53,910 nt of DNA from Rikenella microfusus. Lineage in GTDB: Bacteria > Bacteroidota > Bacteroidia > Bacteroidales > VadinHA17. The notes under the pieces were generated by a model. It was given only the letters and a program-made list of their open reading frames with translations, made no database searches and was not told the origin of the DNA. How positions within the stretch are numbered: the first letter of the stretch is position 1; the number at the start of each line of letters is the position of its first letter. Of this stretch, positions 45,859 through 53,910 are shown one piece after another. Made by a program: the position numbers and the translations under genes. The stretch is from the NCBI GenBank assembly GCA_020722575.1, contig DYKN01000018.1, positions 1-53,910 on the forward strand, read 5' to 3'.

Positions 45859-47493
45859 TTAAAATTTATTTTTCAATATCTCTATTCTCTCTTTTTCTGA
45901 AATTTTTTCACCTGTTTCTCTATCAATTGCATAGCAGGCTCCATTGATGATCCGTGTTGTAACCTGTCCGCACAGATGCGGATTACCCTGAAAATGAGGT
46001 GTATCAAGAAGGCCTGTTTTGATAGCGTCATAAATTGTAATTGGGTCTGTCCATGGGTCTTCACATTTATCTTTCCCTCTGCGTAGCAATTCTTCAAGCA
46101 ACTCTTTTGCTTCGGATTTCAATTCATTTTTTCTTTCAATAACGGTTTTGTCCTGTGTAAGATCAGGCATTCCATGAAGGACATTCTGCAATACTCCATG
46201 AGCGATATTACAGCTCTGTATAAGTTCATCGGCAAGTATTGCGTGATCACCTTCGCTGTAACCAACAACATGTAAAATATGAGGTTTAAGTGTAAGGCTT
46301 ATTACTGCCGAAGCTGCCAGTTGTCCCATTGCTATTGAGGGAATTGGTGAAAGATGGGCAAGGCCGGCTCTCACCTGGCGAAATACTGTGAACGAATCGT
46401 CGATTAGTTCTTCGATAAGTTCATTTTTTGCCAGCATTTTTGCAATATCCATTTCTGCAGTCGTTCCGGGCGGAGTATTGAACATATATTGTGATACATA
46501 GTATTTCACGCCCGCTTTTTTTGCGTTATAAGCGGCGAGGAAGGCCATTGCAACTGCCAGAGTGTCGTGTGCATCACGAAGACTCCACTGATGCGATTCG
46601 TTTACCTCCACCGGTATTCCTCTGGAAGCATACCATTGCATAACTTTCTGATTTTCACGGATTGCCTCCGGAACAGGTCTTTTTGATCGACCATCCATCA
46701 CACTGTACCATGTAAGCGGAATAGCTCCCCACGCATTTTTAATTGTTTTAACGCTCACTTCGGCCCACTTTATCAGATCGCGTGTTCCTGCATAACATCT
46801 GACAAGCGGGAAGTTACCCCTTCTCGACGCCTTATAAATCGCCTCCAGATCTTCCGGCTTTCTCAATGGAACTCCTCCTGCCCCATCCTGGCTGTGATCC
46901 ATATCTTCTGGATGGAAAAAATGTTCCTGGGCATTCTGGTCAGGTCCAATTGACAGAACATCCAGAACGCCAGATTCTGCAATGATTGCCGCTCCTTCAA
47001 CTGTCTCCTCAATTGTTGGCCGTCCAAAATGATGTCTGATAAGCGGATAAGGATATTTCTGATTTATTCTTTCAACAAGTGTATCAGCGAAAACAGCTTC
47101 ATCCTCTCCTTTGCCTGTCCCGCGAAGAAATTTCTTTATTTCACTTACAGGTTCGGTTCCGTTGAAAACTTTTTCAAAAAGACCCGATCTGGCAGCCTCA
47201 ACTGCTACTGGTGGTGTGCCTCCGAATATCAAACGCGTTTCCCCTGCTCCATGTTTCCTGAGAGCATTCCTGAGTTCTTCAAAAAGTTCCCGGGCAGCCT
47301 CCGGTGTCAATCTGTAGCTTAAAGCCAGTATATCAGGCTTCCTGTCCCTGATAACTTTAATTATCCTGTCAACTGAAACTGCCGGACCCAGCGATTCAGT
47401 TACATATCCTTCTGTCTCAGCCAGTTTCAGAAAATGATGCAGCCCGCCCACATGAACACAGCTACCTAATGCCGCTCCAATAATAGTTTTCAT
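45859..47493 (-). CDS. B12-binding-domain / methylaspartate-mutase-E-like protein
   Basis: A 544-residue cytoplasmic protein. Residues about 1-125 form a Rossmann-like domain starting MKTIIGAALGSCVHVGGLHH, which aligns with cobalamin-binding domains: the base-off motif DxHxxG appears as CxHxxG (Cys12, His14, Gly17), so the axial His is kept. It continues with PDILALSYRLTPE and LIFGGTPP. The rest (about 140-544) resembles the TIM barrel of glutamate (methylaspartate) mutase epsilon subunits, with ESGVLDVLSIGPDQNAQE and IPLTWYSVMDGRSKRP. A carbon-skeleton rearrangement or transfer on an amino-acid-like substrate is plausible, not proven. The opine-dehydrogenase-like gene lies upstream. Confidence 0.72.
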   Translation of the reverse strand: MKTIIGAALGSCVHVGGLHHFLKLAETEGYVTESLGPAVSVDRIIKVIRDRKPDILALSYRLTPEAARELFEELRNALRKHGAGETRLIFGGTPPVAVEAARSGLFEKVFNGTEPVSEIKKFLRGTGKGEDEAVFADTLVERINQKYPYPLIRHHFGRPTIEETVEGAAIIAESGVLDVLSIGPDQNAQEHFFHPEDMDHSQDGAGGVPLRKPEDLEAIYKASRRGNFPLVRCYAGTRDLIKWAEVSVKTIKNAWGAIPLTWYSVMDGRSKRPVPEAIRENQKVMQWYASRGIPVEVNESHQWSLRDAHDTLAVAMAFLAAYNAKKAGVKYYVSQYMFNTPPGTTAEMDIAKMLAKNELIEELIDDSFTVFRQVRAGLAHLSPIPSIAMGQLAASAVISLTLKPHILHVVGYSEGDHAILADELIQSCNIAHGVLQNVLHGMPDLTQDKTVIERKNELKSEAKELLEELLRRGKDKCEDPWTDPITIYDAIKTGLLDTPHFQGNPHLCGQVTTRIINGACYAIDRETGEKISEKERIEILKNKF

Positions 47494-47579
47494 GTTTCTA
47501 AATCTTTATCATATTTATTAACCAAACACATGCAGATGCCAGTATCAAAAAATAATGGACCTTTTAAAATAAAAATCTG

Positions 47580-47602
47580 AAGCAGTATATAACATACTGC
47601 TT
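47580..47602 (-). terminator. Hairpin between opine-dehydrogenase-like and B12 genes
   Basis: AAGCAGTAT (47580-47588) and ATACTGCTT (47594-47602) form a perfect 9-bp stem with a 5-base loop; on the minus strand it is followed, after CAGA, by a T-rich stretch. It lies 21 bases past the stop of the opine-dehydrogenase-like gene and may end or attenuate that transcript. Confidence 0.5.
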
Positions 47603-47623
47603 TAACCAAATTTGGTTTAATTA

Positions 47624-48781
47624 TTATTTCACTGTTTCTCCAATGGCAATAAGTCTGAGTTCTCTCAGACTCATTCCTGCAATACCGAGTCTTTCAACTG
47701 TCCGTCCTTCTGACCAGTAATTACATCCATTCAAGAGGGATCCGAGGTTAATGATAGAATTTATTGCCGGTGTATCCACATTCAACATTCTGCCAACCGA
47801 AGCAATTGGCACCAGGCTGCAAGGAATATCTTCTTCAAGATATCTGACTTTCAGTGATTTGGGCGCTAATATTCCGCGGTATCCTGCATTTTTCCGCATT
47901 GCTTCAAAAAGAGTATCTCCTTCAACACTATATGCCATATATAACCACTGCCTTGCTGAAATTGCTCTTATACCCAGTGCTTCTGCCACTTTCACACGTT
48001 CATTGTCAATTTCCTCAAGCACTTTTGTAACCGAAATAGTAGCCCCTTCGTGATAAAACTGAAAATCCACATCATGTTCAATCCATCCTGCATTTAAAAC
48101 GCAAATAGCTGGATGAAAAACAGCCCCAATGTTTTCAAAGCTTGTTTTGAAAACATTATCCCCCGGGACAAATTGGGCATAAAATTGCCGGAGTTTGTTA
48201 ATAACGAAAGGGATATTGAAAGCTCTTATTGATGCTACAGGAATCGAGTTTTTAATTCTGAAGATATGCACCTGCGAAGGGCCTGTAGCACGCGACGCAT
48301 AAATAAACGTCTGTGCCTCAGCAATAATAACATCTGCTTTAACCTTTTTTTTCTGAAGCACCTGTTTAAACTCAAGAGCTCCAAATGTTCTTCCTGGATG
48401 CAGAACGACGATTTGACCGTCGGTAAGATAAGGTGCCATCTGCTCTGCAATCCAGCGATGGGCAGTTGCAGGGACAACAACCATTATGAGTTCTACTTCA
48501 CTAATGGCTTCTTTAATAGATGTTGTGGCTAAATTCACTTTACCAAAACCCTGCACTTCACCAGTAACTTCAATTGCACCAGTTGATTGCACGCCCCAGA
48601 GCCGTTCCTCACTGCGATTGTATAAGTTAACAGTATGACCCATCAAAGCCAGATGGCCTGCCATAGCCAGACCTCCATGACCAGCACCAATAACCGCAAT
48701 CTTTAATCCGCTCTTTTTAACTCTAAATGCCATTATTGTCTTTTTTGTATTGAAGCTCAATATACTCATTTTTTTCCACAT
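47624..48781 (-). CDS. NAD/NADP octopine/nopaline dehydrogenase family protein
   Basis: A 385-residue cytoplasmic dehydrogenase. The dinucleotide-binding motif GAGHGG lies near residues 33-38 (about 17-22 if the ATG at 48733 is the start), followed by HLALMGHTVNLYNRSEER. The C-terminal helical domain holds IGAVFHPAICVLNAG, a signature of the opine dehydrogenase superfamily with its catalytic His. These enzymes join an amino acid and a 2-oxo acid by reductive amination, or act on related 2-oxo acids. The partner genes downstream (B12-binding, amidotransferase remnant) suggest amino-acid-derived chemistry. The start at 48781 gives a 16-residue basic extension; the ATG at 48733 is the more likely start. 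Confidence 0.88.
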   Translation of the reverse strand: MWKKMSILSFNTKKTIMAFRVKKSGLKIAVIGAGHGGLAMAGHLALMGHTVNLYNRSEERLWGVQSTGAIEVTGEVQGFGKVNLATTSIKEAISEVELIMVVVPATAHRWIAEQMAPYLTDGQIVVLHPGRTFGALEFKQVLQKKKVKADVIIAEAQTFIYASRATGPSQVHIFRIKNSIPVASIRAFNIPFVINKLRQFYAQFVPGDNVFKTSFENIGAVFHPAICVLNAGWIEHDVDFQFYHEGATISVTKVLEEIDNERVKVAEALGIRAISARQWLYMAYSVEGDTLFEAMRKNAGYRGILAPKSLKVRYLEEDIPCSLVPIASVGRMLNVDTPAINSIINLGSLLNGCNYWSEGRTVERLGIAGMSLRELRLIAIGETVK

Positions 48782-48810
48782 GGGAAATCTGAATATATGT
48801 GCATGGGCTA

Positions 48811-51423
48811 TTATTTTTTGAAAAGTTTCTGGATATTATAGAGTTTATTCAGAGCTTCTATCGGTGTAAGATTATTAATATCAATTCCTTTTATCTCATC
48901 ACGTATCTGTGCCAGTACCGGATCGTCGAGCTGAAAAAAACTGAGCTGCAATCCTTCTCTTCGTGTAATTATTTCTTCAATTGGCCTCGTAAGTTCTTGC
49001 CGATTATGGCTCTGTTCGAGTTCCTTCAATATTTCATCTGCCCGTTTTACAATGCTTTTTGGCATGCCAGCCATTCTTGCAACATGAATACCAAAACTAT
49101 GTTCACTGCCACCTCGTTTAATTTTGCGTAGAAAGATCACCCTGTTATCGAGTTCCTTAACTGACACGTTATAATTTTTAACTCTCATGAAAGAATTTTC
49201 CATTTCATTAAGCTCGTGGTAATGGGTTGCAAAGAGCGTTTTAGGCCTGAGAACAGATTCATGAAGATATTCAACTATTGCCCATGCAATCGAAATGCCA
49301 TCGTAAGTACTTGTACCTCTGCCAATTTCATCAAGAAGTATCAGGCTTCTATCCGACAGGTTATTCAGAATGCTGGCCGTTTCATTCATTTCGACCATAA
49401 AAGTTGATTCACCAAGACTTATGTTGTCGGAAGCTCCAACTCTGGTAAATATTTTATCTACAATACCGATTTTAGCCTCAGCTGCCGGGACAAAACAGCC
49501 TGTCTGGGCCATCAGAACTATAAGCGCCGTTTGCCTGAGAAGAGCTGATTTGCCCGACATATTTGGCCCGGTAAGTATTATGATCTGCTGTTCATTGTCA
49601 TCGAGGTAAACATCATTCGGTACATAAAGTTCCCCGGGTGGTAATTGTTTCTCAATTACAGGATGCCTGCCTTCGATTATTTCTATTCTTTTCGAATCGT
49701 CAAGTACAGGTCTGACATAATTATTTTCGACCGATACCGTAGCAAACGACTGAAGAGCGTCAATTTTTGCGGCAATTGATGCATTTAGCTGAATAACAGG
49801 TATATAATCATATAAAGATAAGACCAGATCGTTAAAAATTTTTGTTTCAAGTTCAATTATCTTTTCTTCTGCTCCAAGAATTTTATCTTCATATTGTTTA
49901 AGCTCCTCGGTAATATATCTTTCAGCACTCACAAGTGTTTGTTTTCTTATCCATCCCTGAGGCACCTTATCCTTATGTGTATTTCTGACTTCAATATAGT
50001 ATCCGAACACGTTGTTAAAGCCAACCTTGAGTGATGGGATTCCTGTATTTTTTATTTCCCGTGTCTGTAGTTCTGTCAGGTAGTCCTTCCCTTTATAGAG
50101 AATGTTTCTGAGTTCATCAAGTTCAGCGTTTACACCCGGAGCAATTACATTACCCCTGATGATCTGTACTGGAGGATCTTCATTTAATTCCCGGGCTATT
50201 CTTTCAACTACCGCCTTGCATGGATTAATCTGGCCAGCGATGAGAACAAGAGGGGGTGATCCATATTTTTCACAAATGTTCTTAAGCTGATCGAGAGATT
50301 CAAGTGCTCTTTTGAGTTGAACCATCTCACGTGGATTGATTCTGTTCACGGCTATTTTTGAAACAAGTCTCTCAAGATCACCGGTTTGCCTGAGGCAATT
50401 GGAAACTTCTGACCTCAGTTCAGCATCACCGATAAGATTGGAAACAATGTCAAGACGTTCATTTATGGGCTTTAACTCTTTAAGAGGCAATGATATCCAT
50501 CTTCTTAACAATCTTCCACCCATGGGTGAAATAGTTCGATCAAGAATATCAGTTAGCGTTTTGGCACCCTCATAAAGGGGATGGAATAGTTCCAGGTTCC
50601 TTACAGTAAACTTGTCGAGCCATACGTACTTTTCAGCGTCAATTCGGGATATTCCGGTAATATGCGCCAGCTGGCTGTGCTGTGTAATATCGAGGTAATA
50701 AAGTATTGCTCCGGCGGCAATAATTCCGTATTGAAGATTTTCAATTCCGAATCCTTTTAAAGAGCTTGTCTCAAACTGTTTTACAAGCCGGTCGTATGCT
50801 GCCTCATGAGTAAACATCCAGTCGTCGAGCTTATATGTATAGAATTTCTGACTTAAACTCTCTTCAAACAATTCTTTTTTTCTCTTTTCAAACAATACTT
50901 CTTTCGGCTGGAAATTACTTAGCAACTGGTCGACATACTCTATTGAACCTTCACCTGCAAGAAATTCTCCGGTTGAAATATCGAGGAATGCAACGCCGGC
51001 GATTTTCTTATCGATATGAATTGCTGCAAGAAAATTGTTTTCCTTATGGTGAAGCACGTTGTCGTTAAGGCTGACTCCCGGGGTTATCAGTTCAGTAATT
51101 CCTCGTTTCACAATCTTTTTTGCCAGTTTCGGGTCTTCGAGCTGCTCGCAAATAGCAACTCTCTGTCCTGCTCTTACAAGTCTCGGAAGATACGTATCGA
51201 GAGCATGATAGGGGAAGCCAGCCAGTTCAACAAACGAGGCAGCTCCATTTGCTCTCCGGGTAAGAGTAATGCCAAGAATCTCCGACGCCTTTATTGCATC
51301 CTCCCCAAATGTCTCATAAAAATCTCCCACTCTGAACAGTAGCATAGCATCAGGATGCTTTGCCTTTACACTGTAATACTGCTTCATTAACGGCGTCTCA
51401 ACATATTTCTGAAAATCAGTCAT
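48811..51423 (-). CDS. mutS: DNA mismatch repair protein MutS
   Basis: An 870-residue MutS. The mismatch-recognition domain has [10 protein letters not shown] with the Phe-x-Glu wedge, and connector, lever and clamp domains follow. The ATPase has Walker [10 protein letters not shown] (near residue 620), Walker [17 protein letters not shown] and the ATHYHEL signature. It recognises mispaired bases and starts repair with MutL. Full length and intact. I use the ATG at 51423; a reading from 51441 would begin with TTG. The minus-strand element TATCTTTG (51455-51448) matches the -7 promoter consensus about 25 bases upstream. Confidence 0.98.
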   Translation of the reverse strand: MTDFQKYVETPLMKQYYSVKAKHPDAMLLFRVGDFYETFGEDAIKASEILGITLTRRANGAASFVELAGFPYHALDTYLPRLVRAGQRVAICEQLEDPKLAKKIVKRGITELITPGVSLNDNVLHHKENNFLAAIHIDKKIAGVAFLDISTGEFLAGEGSIEYVDQLLSNFQPKEVLFEKRKKELFEESLSQKFYTYKLDDWMFTHEAAYDRLVKQFETSSLKGFGIENLQYGIIAAGAILYYLDITQHSQLAHITGISRIDAEKYVWLDKFTVRNLELFHPLYEGAKTLTDILDRTISPMGGRLLRRWISLPLKELKPINERLDIVSNLIGDAELRSEVSNCLRQTGDLERLVSKIAVNRINPREMVQLKRALESLDQLKNICEKYGSPPLVLIAGQINPCKAVVERIARELNEDPPVQIIRGNVIAPGVNAELDELRNILYKGKDYLTELQTREIKNTGIPSLKVGFNNVFGYYIEVRNTHKDKVPQGWIRKQTLVSAERYITEELKQYEDKILGAEEKIIELETKIFNDLVLSLYDYIPVIQLNASIAAKIDALQSFATVSVENNYVRPVLDDSKRIEIIEGRHPVIEKQLPPGELYVPNDVYLDDNEQQIIILTGPNMSGKSALLRQTALIVLMAQTGCFVPAAEAKIGIVDKIFTRVGASDNISLGESTFMVEMNETASILNNLSDRSLILLDEIGRGTSTYDGISIAWAIVEYLHESVLRPKTLFATHYHELNEMENSFMRVKNYNVSVKELDNRVIFLRKIKRGGSEHSFGIHVARMAGMPKSIVKRADEILKELEQSHNRQELTRPIEEIITRREGLQLSFFQLDDPVLAQIRDEIKGIDINNLTPIEALNKLYNIQKLFKK

Positions 51424-51447
51424 CACTCTTTCTCTGTACAATTATCA

Positions 51448-51455
51448 CAAAGATA
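51448..51455 (-). promoter_or_regulatory. Putative -7 element of mutS
   Basis: TATCTTTG fits TAnnTTTG and ends 24 bases before the mutS ATG at 51423. No TTG is found 17-23 bases upstream, so support is partial. Confidence 0.35.
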
Positions 51456-51588
51456 CAATCATATAGTGAATTGCATATAACTTATAAACATCAAGACCGG
51501 AAAATTTCATAAGTGAAATTATATATCTCAATGTATTTCCCTTACCAGAAGAGGATAGGTTATTTAAATTAAACTCAATATATTTTCA

Positions 51589-52299
51589 TTAGAAATTAAG
51601 GTAAAAATCTTTTGTAGCTTCTATATATTCTGGCGTATAAACATGTCTTCGTGTTTCTATTGTTAAGAATTTTTCTTCAATGTTTCGTTCTTTTCTCTCA
51701 AATTTCATAATCATTCTTATAACCCGGCCTTCAGGCACTCCTTTAATATTTGTTATTTTGTTACAGAAAAGTCCTTTCCTGGCTGCCTTTGTTATGAAAT
51801 ATCTTCCTTCCGTAACGGGCAGGATTATATGCAGGCTTCCGTTTTCTGATAACATCTTCATGGTTCCTTCAATAAGTTCATCATCTGAAAGAGATATTGC
51901 ATGACGGGAAAGAGATTTCTGACTATCGGGGTTAGGGAGAGAATTTCTGAAATAAGGGGGGTTCGAGATTATGAAGTCAAAGCATTCATTATGGTTTACA
52001 TAACATTCCCTGAATGTGCAGTTAATTACATTTATTCGACCAGCCCAGGGAGATGCAGCTACATTTTCAACAGCCTGACTGAATGAATCCGGGTCAGGTT
52101 CAATTGCAATAATGTTACATTGTGTTTTTTGTGCTGCCATAAGCGCAATAAGTCCGGTTCCTGTACCCACATCTATCAGCTTGCCTTCACCATAAATATC
52201 GGCCAGAGCTCCAAGAAGAACGCCGTCGGTACCCACTTTAAAATTACAGCGCTCTTGACGAACCGTAAACTTTTTGAATCTAAAATAATCATTGACCAT
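51589..52299 (-). CDS. trmN6: tRNA1(Val) (adenine(37)-N6)-methyltransferase
   Basis: A 236-residue SAM-dependent methyltransferase. The N-terminus FRFKKFTVRQERCNFKVGTDGVLLGA is typical of the YfiC/TrmN6 family; motif I is DVGTGTGLIALM (about 38-49), and the adenine-N6 catalytic motif NPPYF lies near residue 111-115. It would methylate A37 of tRNA1(Val). Length matches the family. It is divergent from the photolyase gene. An AT-rich hairpin (AATTTCA/TGAAATT at 51503-51520) lies downstream and could end the transcript. Confidence 0.93.
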   Translation of the reverse strand: MVNDYFRFKKFTVRQERCNFKVGTDGVLLGALADIYGEGKLIDVGTGTGLIALMAAQKTQCNIIAIEPDPDSFSQAVENVAASPWAGRINVINCTFRECYVNHNECFDFIISNPPYFRNSLPNPDSQKSLSRHAISLSDDELIEGTMKMLSENGSLHIILPVTEGRYFITKAARKGLFCNKITNIKGVPEGRVIRMIMKFERKERNIEEKFLTIETRRHVYTPEYIEATKDFYLNF

Positions 52300-52418
52300 T
52301 GAGAGATTTTTTGAAATATAAAATTATGATAACTATAATAATGAAGCAATCATTAAATTCGGAACATATACTTTCTAACAGAATATTTTTTATTTTTAAA
52401 TCAAATCATTTCCCCGAC

Positions 52419-53717
52419 ATGGATAATTTGGCAGTCTTCTGGTTTAGAAGAGATCTCAGAGTTGAAGATAATCGGGCACTCTATCATGCTTTGACTTCAG
52501 GTTACAAAGTTCTTCCGGTTTTTATCTACGATACTGTTACACTTGATAAACTTGAAAGGGATGACAGAAAGATGAGTGTTTTGAAAGATTGCCTTTTAAA
52601 ATTGAGAGAAAAACTGCTAAATGCTGGAAGTAATTTAATCACATTACATGGTAATCCGGTAGATGTTTTAAAGAAGCTTTTAGAAACATACAACATTAAA
52701 GCCATTTATTACAATCGCGACTATGAACCTTATGCTCTAAAGAGAGATAAAGAGGTTACCGATTTTTTTACTGTAAAAGGCATTCCATGTTTCAGTTTTA
52801 AAGATCGGTTAATTTTTGAACCAGATGAGGTATTAAAAGATGATGGCAGTCCTTATACGATGTTTACCCCTTATAAGAATAGATGGTTAAAGAAATTAAA
52901 TAGTGATTGCATAAAGGAATATCGGTCACAGGACCATTTAATGAATTGTTACAGGACAGACCTGTCAGTTTTCCTGTCGCCTGAAGAATTTGGATTCATC
53001 TGTCCGCCAACAACTATTAAAGCACCTTTACTTAACAGGGAACAAATAAGACTTTATAACAGAAACAGAGATTATCCGGCGATTGAAGGAACGACTATGC
53101 TGGGCATTCATTTAAGGTTTGGGACATTAAGCATTAGAGAGGTAATGAGGAGGACTATCGGAATTAATCCCGTATTTACTTCAGAACTCATATGGAGAGA
53201 ATTTTTCATGCAGATACTATATCATTTCCCTTACGTAACTAAAAAAAGTTTCAGGCCTGAATATGACCGTTTAGAATGGTTGAACAATGAAGAGTATTTC
53301 AGGAGATGGTGTGAAGGCCGAACAGGAGTCCCATTGATTGATGCCTGTATGAGAGAACTTTCGGTGACAGGATACATGCATAACCGGGTTAGAATGGTTG
53401 CGGCTAATTATCTTACAAAAATTCTGCTAATTGACTGGCGATGGGGTGAGGCCTGGTTTGCCTTAAAACTACTCGACTATGAACTCTCCTCCAATAATGG
53501 CAACTGGCAATGGGCTGCTGGTACAGGTTGTGATGCCGTTCCCTGGTTCAGAATATTTAATCCCGATATTCAGGCAAAGAAATTTGATCCTGAGAGCCTC
53601 TATATCAGGAGATGGATTCCTGAATACGGAACACCTGATTATCCTCTCCCGATTGTTGTATTCTCTGAGGCAAGGGAACACGCTTTGAAATATTTCAGAA
53701 ATAATATCGGTAAATAG
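52419..53717 (+). CDS. phrB: Class I deoxyribodipyrimidine photolyase / cryptochrome
   Basis: A 432-residue flavoprotein that uses blue light to reverse UV-made cyclobutane pyrimidine dimers. The N-terminal antenna-binding Rossmann domain begins DNLAVFWFRRDLRVEDN (about 1-130), and the FAD-binding helical domain includes HLRFGTLSIREV, ELIWREFF, GRTGVPLIDACMREL, and NNGNWQWAAGTGCDAVPWFR. The motif around the flavin-contacting Asn is intact, which favours photolyase over cryptochrome, although plant-type cryptochromes cannot be fully excluded. An ATG at 52299 would add 40 non-homologous residues and overlap the trmN6 start; the ATG at 52419 begins exactly at the conserved domain. Confidence 0.93.
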   Translation: MDNLAVFWFRRDLRVEDNRALYHALTSGYKVLPVFIYDTVTLDKLERDDRKMSVLKDCLLKLREKLLNAGSNLITLHGNPVDVLKKLLETYNIKAIYYNRDYEPYALKRDKEVTDFFTVKGIPCFSFKDRLIFEPDEVLKDDGSPYTMFTPYKNRWLKKLNSDCIKEYRSQDHLMNCYRTDLSVFLSPEEFGFICPPTTIKAPLLNREQIRLYNRNRDYPAIEGTTMLGIHLRFGTLSIREVMRRTIGINPVFTSELIWREFFMQILYHFPYVTKKSFRPEYDRLEWLNNEEYFRRWCEGRTGVPLIDACMRELSVTGYMHNRVRMVAANYLTKILLIDWRWGEAWFALKLLDYELSSNNGNWQWAAGTGCDAVPWFRIFNPDIQAKKFDPESLYIRRWIPEYGTPDYPLPIVVFSEAREHALKYFRNNIGK

Positions 53718-53764
53718 ACGTTTTCATAATTTCTCGCAGATACCCTGCCCGGAAAGTGCATGGA

Positions 53765-53910
53765 TTAATTTGTATAAGCACTATCAGCATATATTTTACT
53801 TTCGGCTGCTAATAGTAAGGGCATCTGCTTTAGTGCATTTGAATCATGCATGCTGCCAGGCAAGAAGGTATATTCCACAGGAATACCGTCAACAGTGGAA
53901 AGAATATGAA
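53765..53910 (-). pseudogene. 3' remnant of an IS982-family transposase
   Basis: The minus strand from the window edge reads DGIPVEYTFLPGSMHDSNAL, then ESKIYADSAYTN and a stop. This matches the catalytic core of IS982-type DDE transposases (xGIPVExxLTPGSxxDxxAL, then IYADxAYxD). The stop falls right after YTN, where the family continues for about 80-100 more residues, so the gene is truncated or frameshifted here. The rest, if any, lies outside the window. Confidence 0.65.

Noticed and set aside
52299..52418. 40-residue N-terminal extension of the photolyase
   Set aside because: Non-homologous sequence overlapping the divergent trmN6 start; the conserved domain begins at 52419.

Overview
The window reads as chromosomal DNA of an uncultured Bacteroidota, most likely a Bacteroidales/Marinilabiliales-type lineage. 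The evidence is a SusC/SusD pair, a Bacteroides-type ECF sigma factor, many lipoproteins with short Bacteroidota-style lipoboxes, FG-GAP/ASPIC-UnbV (CRTAC1-like) proteins, mostly absent Shine-Dalgarno sequences, and a near-consensus Bacteroidota promoter (TTTG-N18-TAnnTTTG) before susC. No rRNA, tRNA or CRISPR was seen.

Layout. 1-80: G-rich tandem repeat. 218-805: ECF sigma factor. 1447-7350 (minus): four-gene envelope operon with a propeller lipoprotein, two tandem paralogous beta-barrel-like proteins joined by a TAATG stop/start overlap, and a TPR-CHAT caspase-like lipoprotein. 7562-15348 (minus): APC permease, PfkB-family sugar kinase, GH3-PA14 glycosidase and an exported FAD-dependent oxidoreductase, each apparently with its own leader. 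15558-33442 (minus): a very compact run of twelve genes. In order of transcription these are a CRTAC1-like lipoprotein, an HZS-alpha-like monoheme lipoprotein, a beta-propeller/MauG-like triheme cytochrome, a Reg_prop propeller, RidA, a LIV-type binding protein, DAHP synthase, a second LIV-type binding protein, a TPR-CRTAC1 lipoprotein, another CRTAC1-like protein, an asparagine-synthetase-like enzyme without its N-terminal Cys, and a radical SAM enzyme. 33621-35679 (minus): sensor kinase and OmpR-type regulator. 35926-44237 (plus): divergent SusC, SusD, a hairpin terminator, and a giant FG-GAP/ASPIC lipoprotein. 44243-48781: a lipoprotein, a zinc-ribbon protein, and a small locus of opine-dehydrogenase-like enzyme, B12-binding mutase-like protein and a broken glutamine-amidotransferase fragment. 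48811-53717: housekeeping genes mutS, trmN6 and photolyase. The right edge holds a 3' remnant of an IS982-like transposase.

How the parts may work together. The best candidate for an undescribed system is the 12-gene operon at 15.6-33.4 kb. It joins cytoplasmic biosynthetic chemistry (DAHP synthase, RidA, an ATP-dependent AsnB-like enzyme, radical SAM) to a set of exported redox and binding proteins (c-type hemes, propellers, two orphan solute-binding proteins, three FG-GAP/ASPIC proteins). I infer a dedicated pathway that makes, exports or uses a small redox-active or aromatic molecule at the cell surface; no gene in it names the product. The divergent SusCD-FG-GAP unit and the two-component pair next to it may be its uptake and control arm. 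A second, smaller oddity is the B12/opine-dehydrogenase locus, whose amidotransferase partner is frameshifted and internally deleted.
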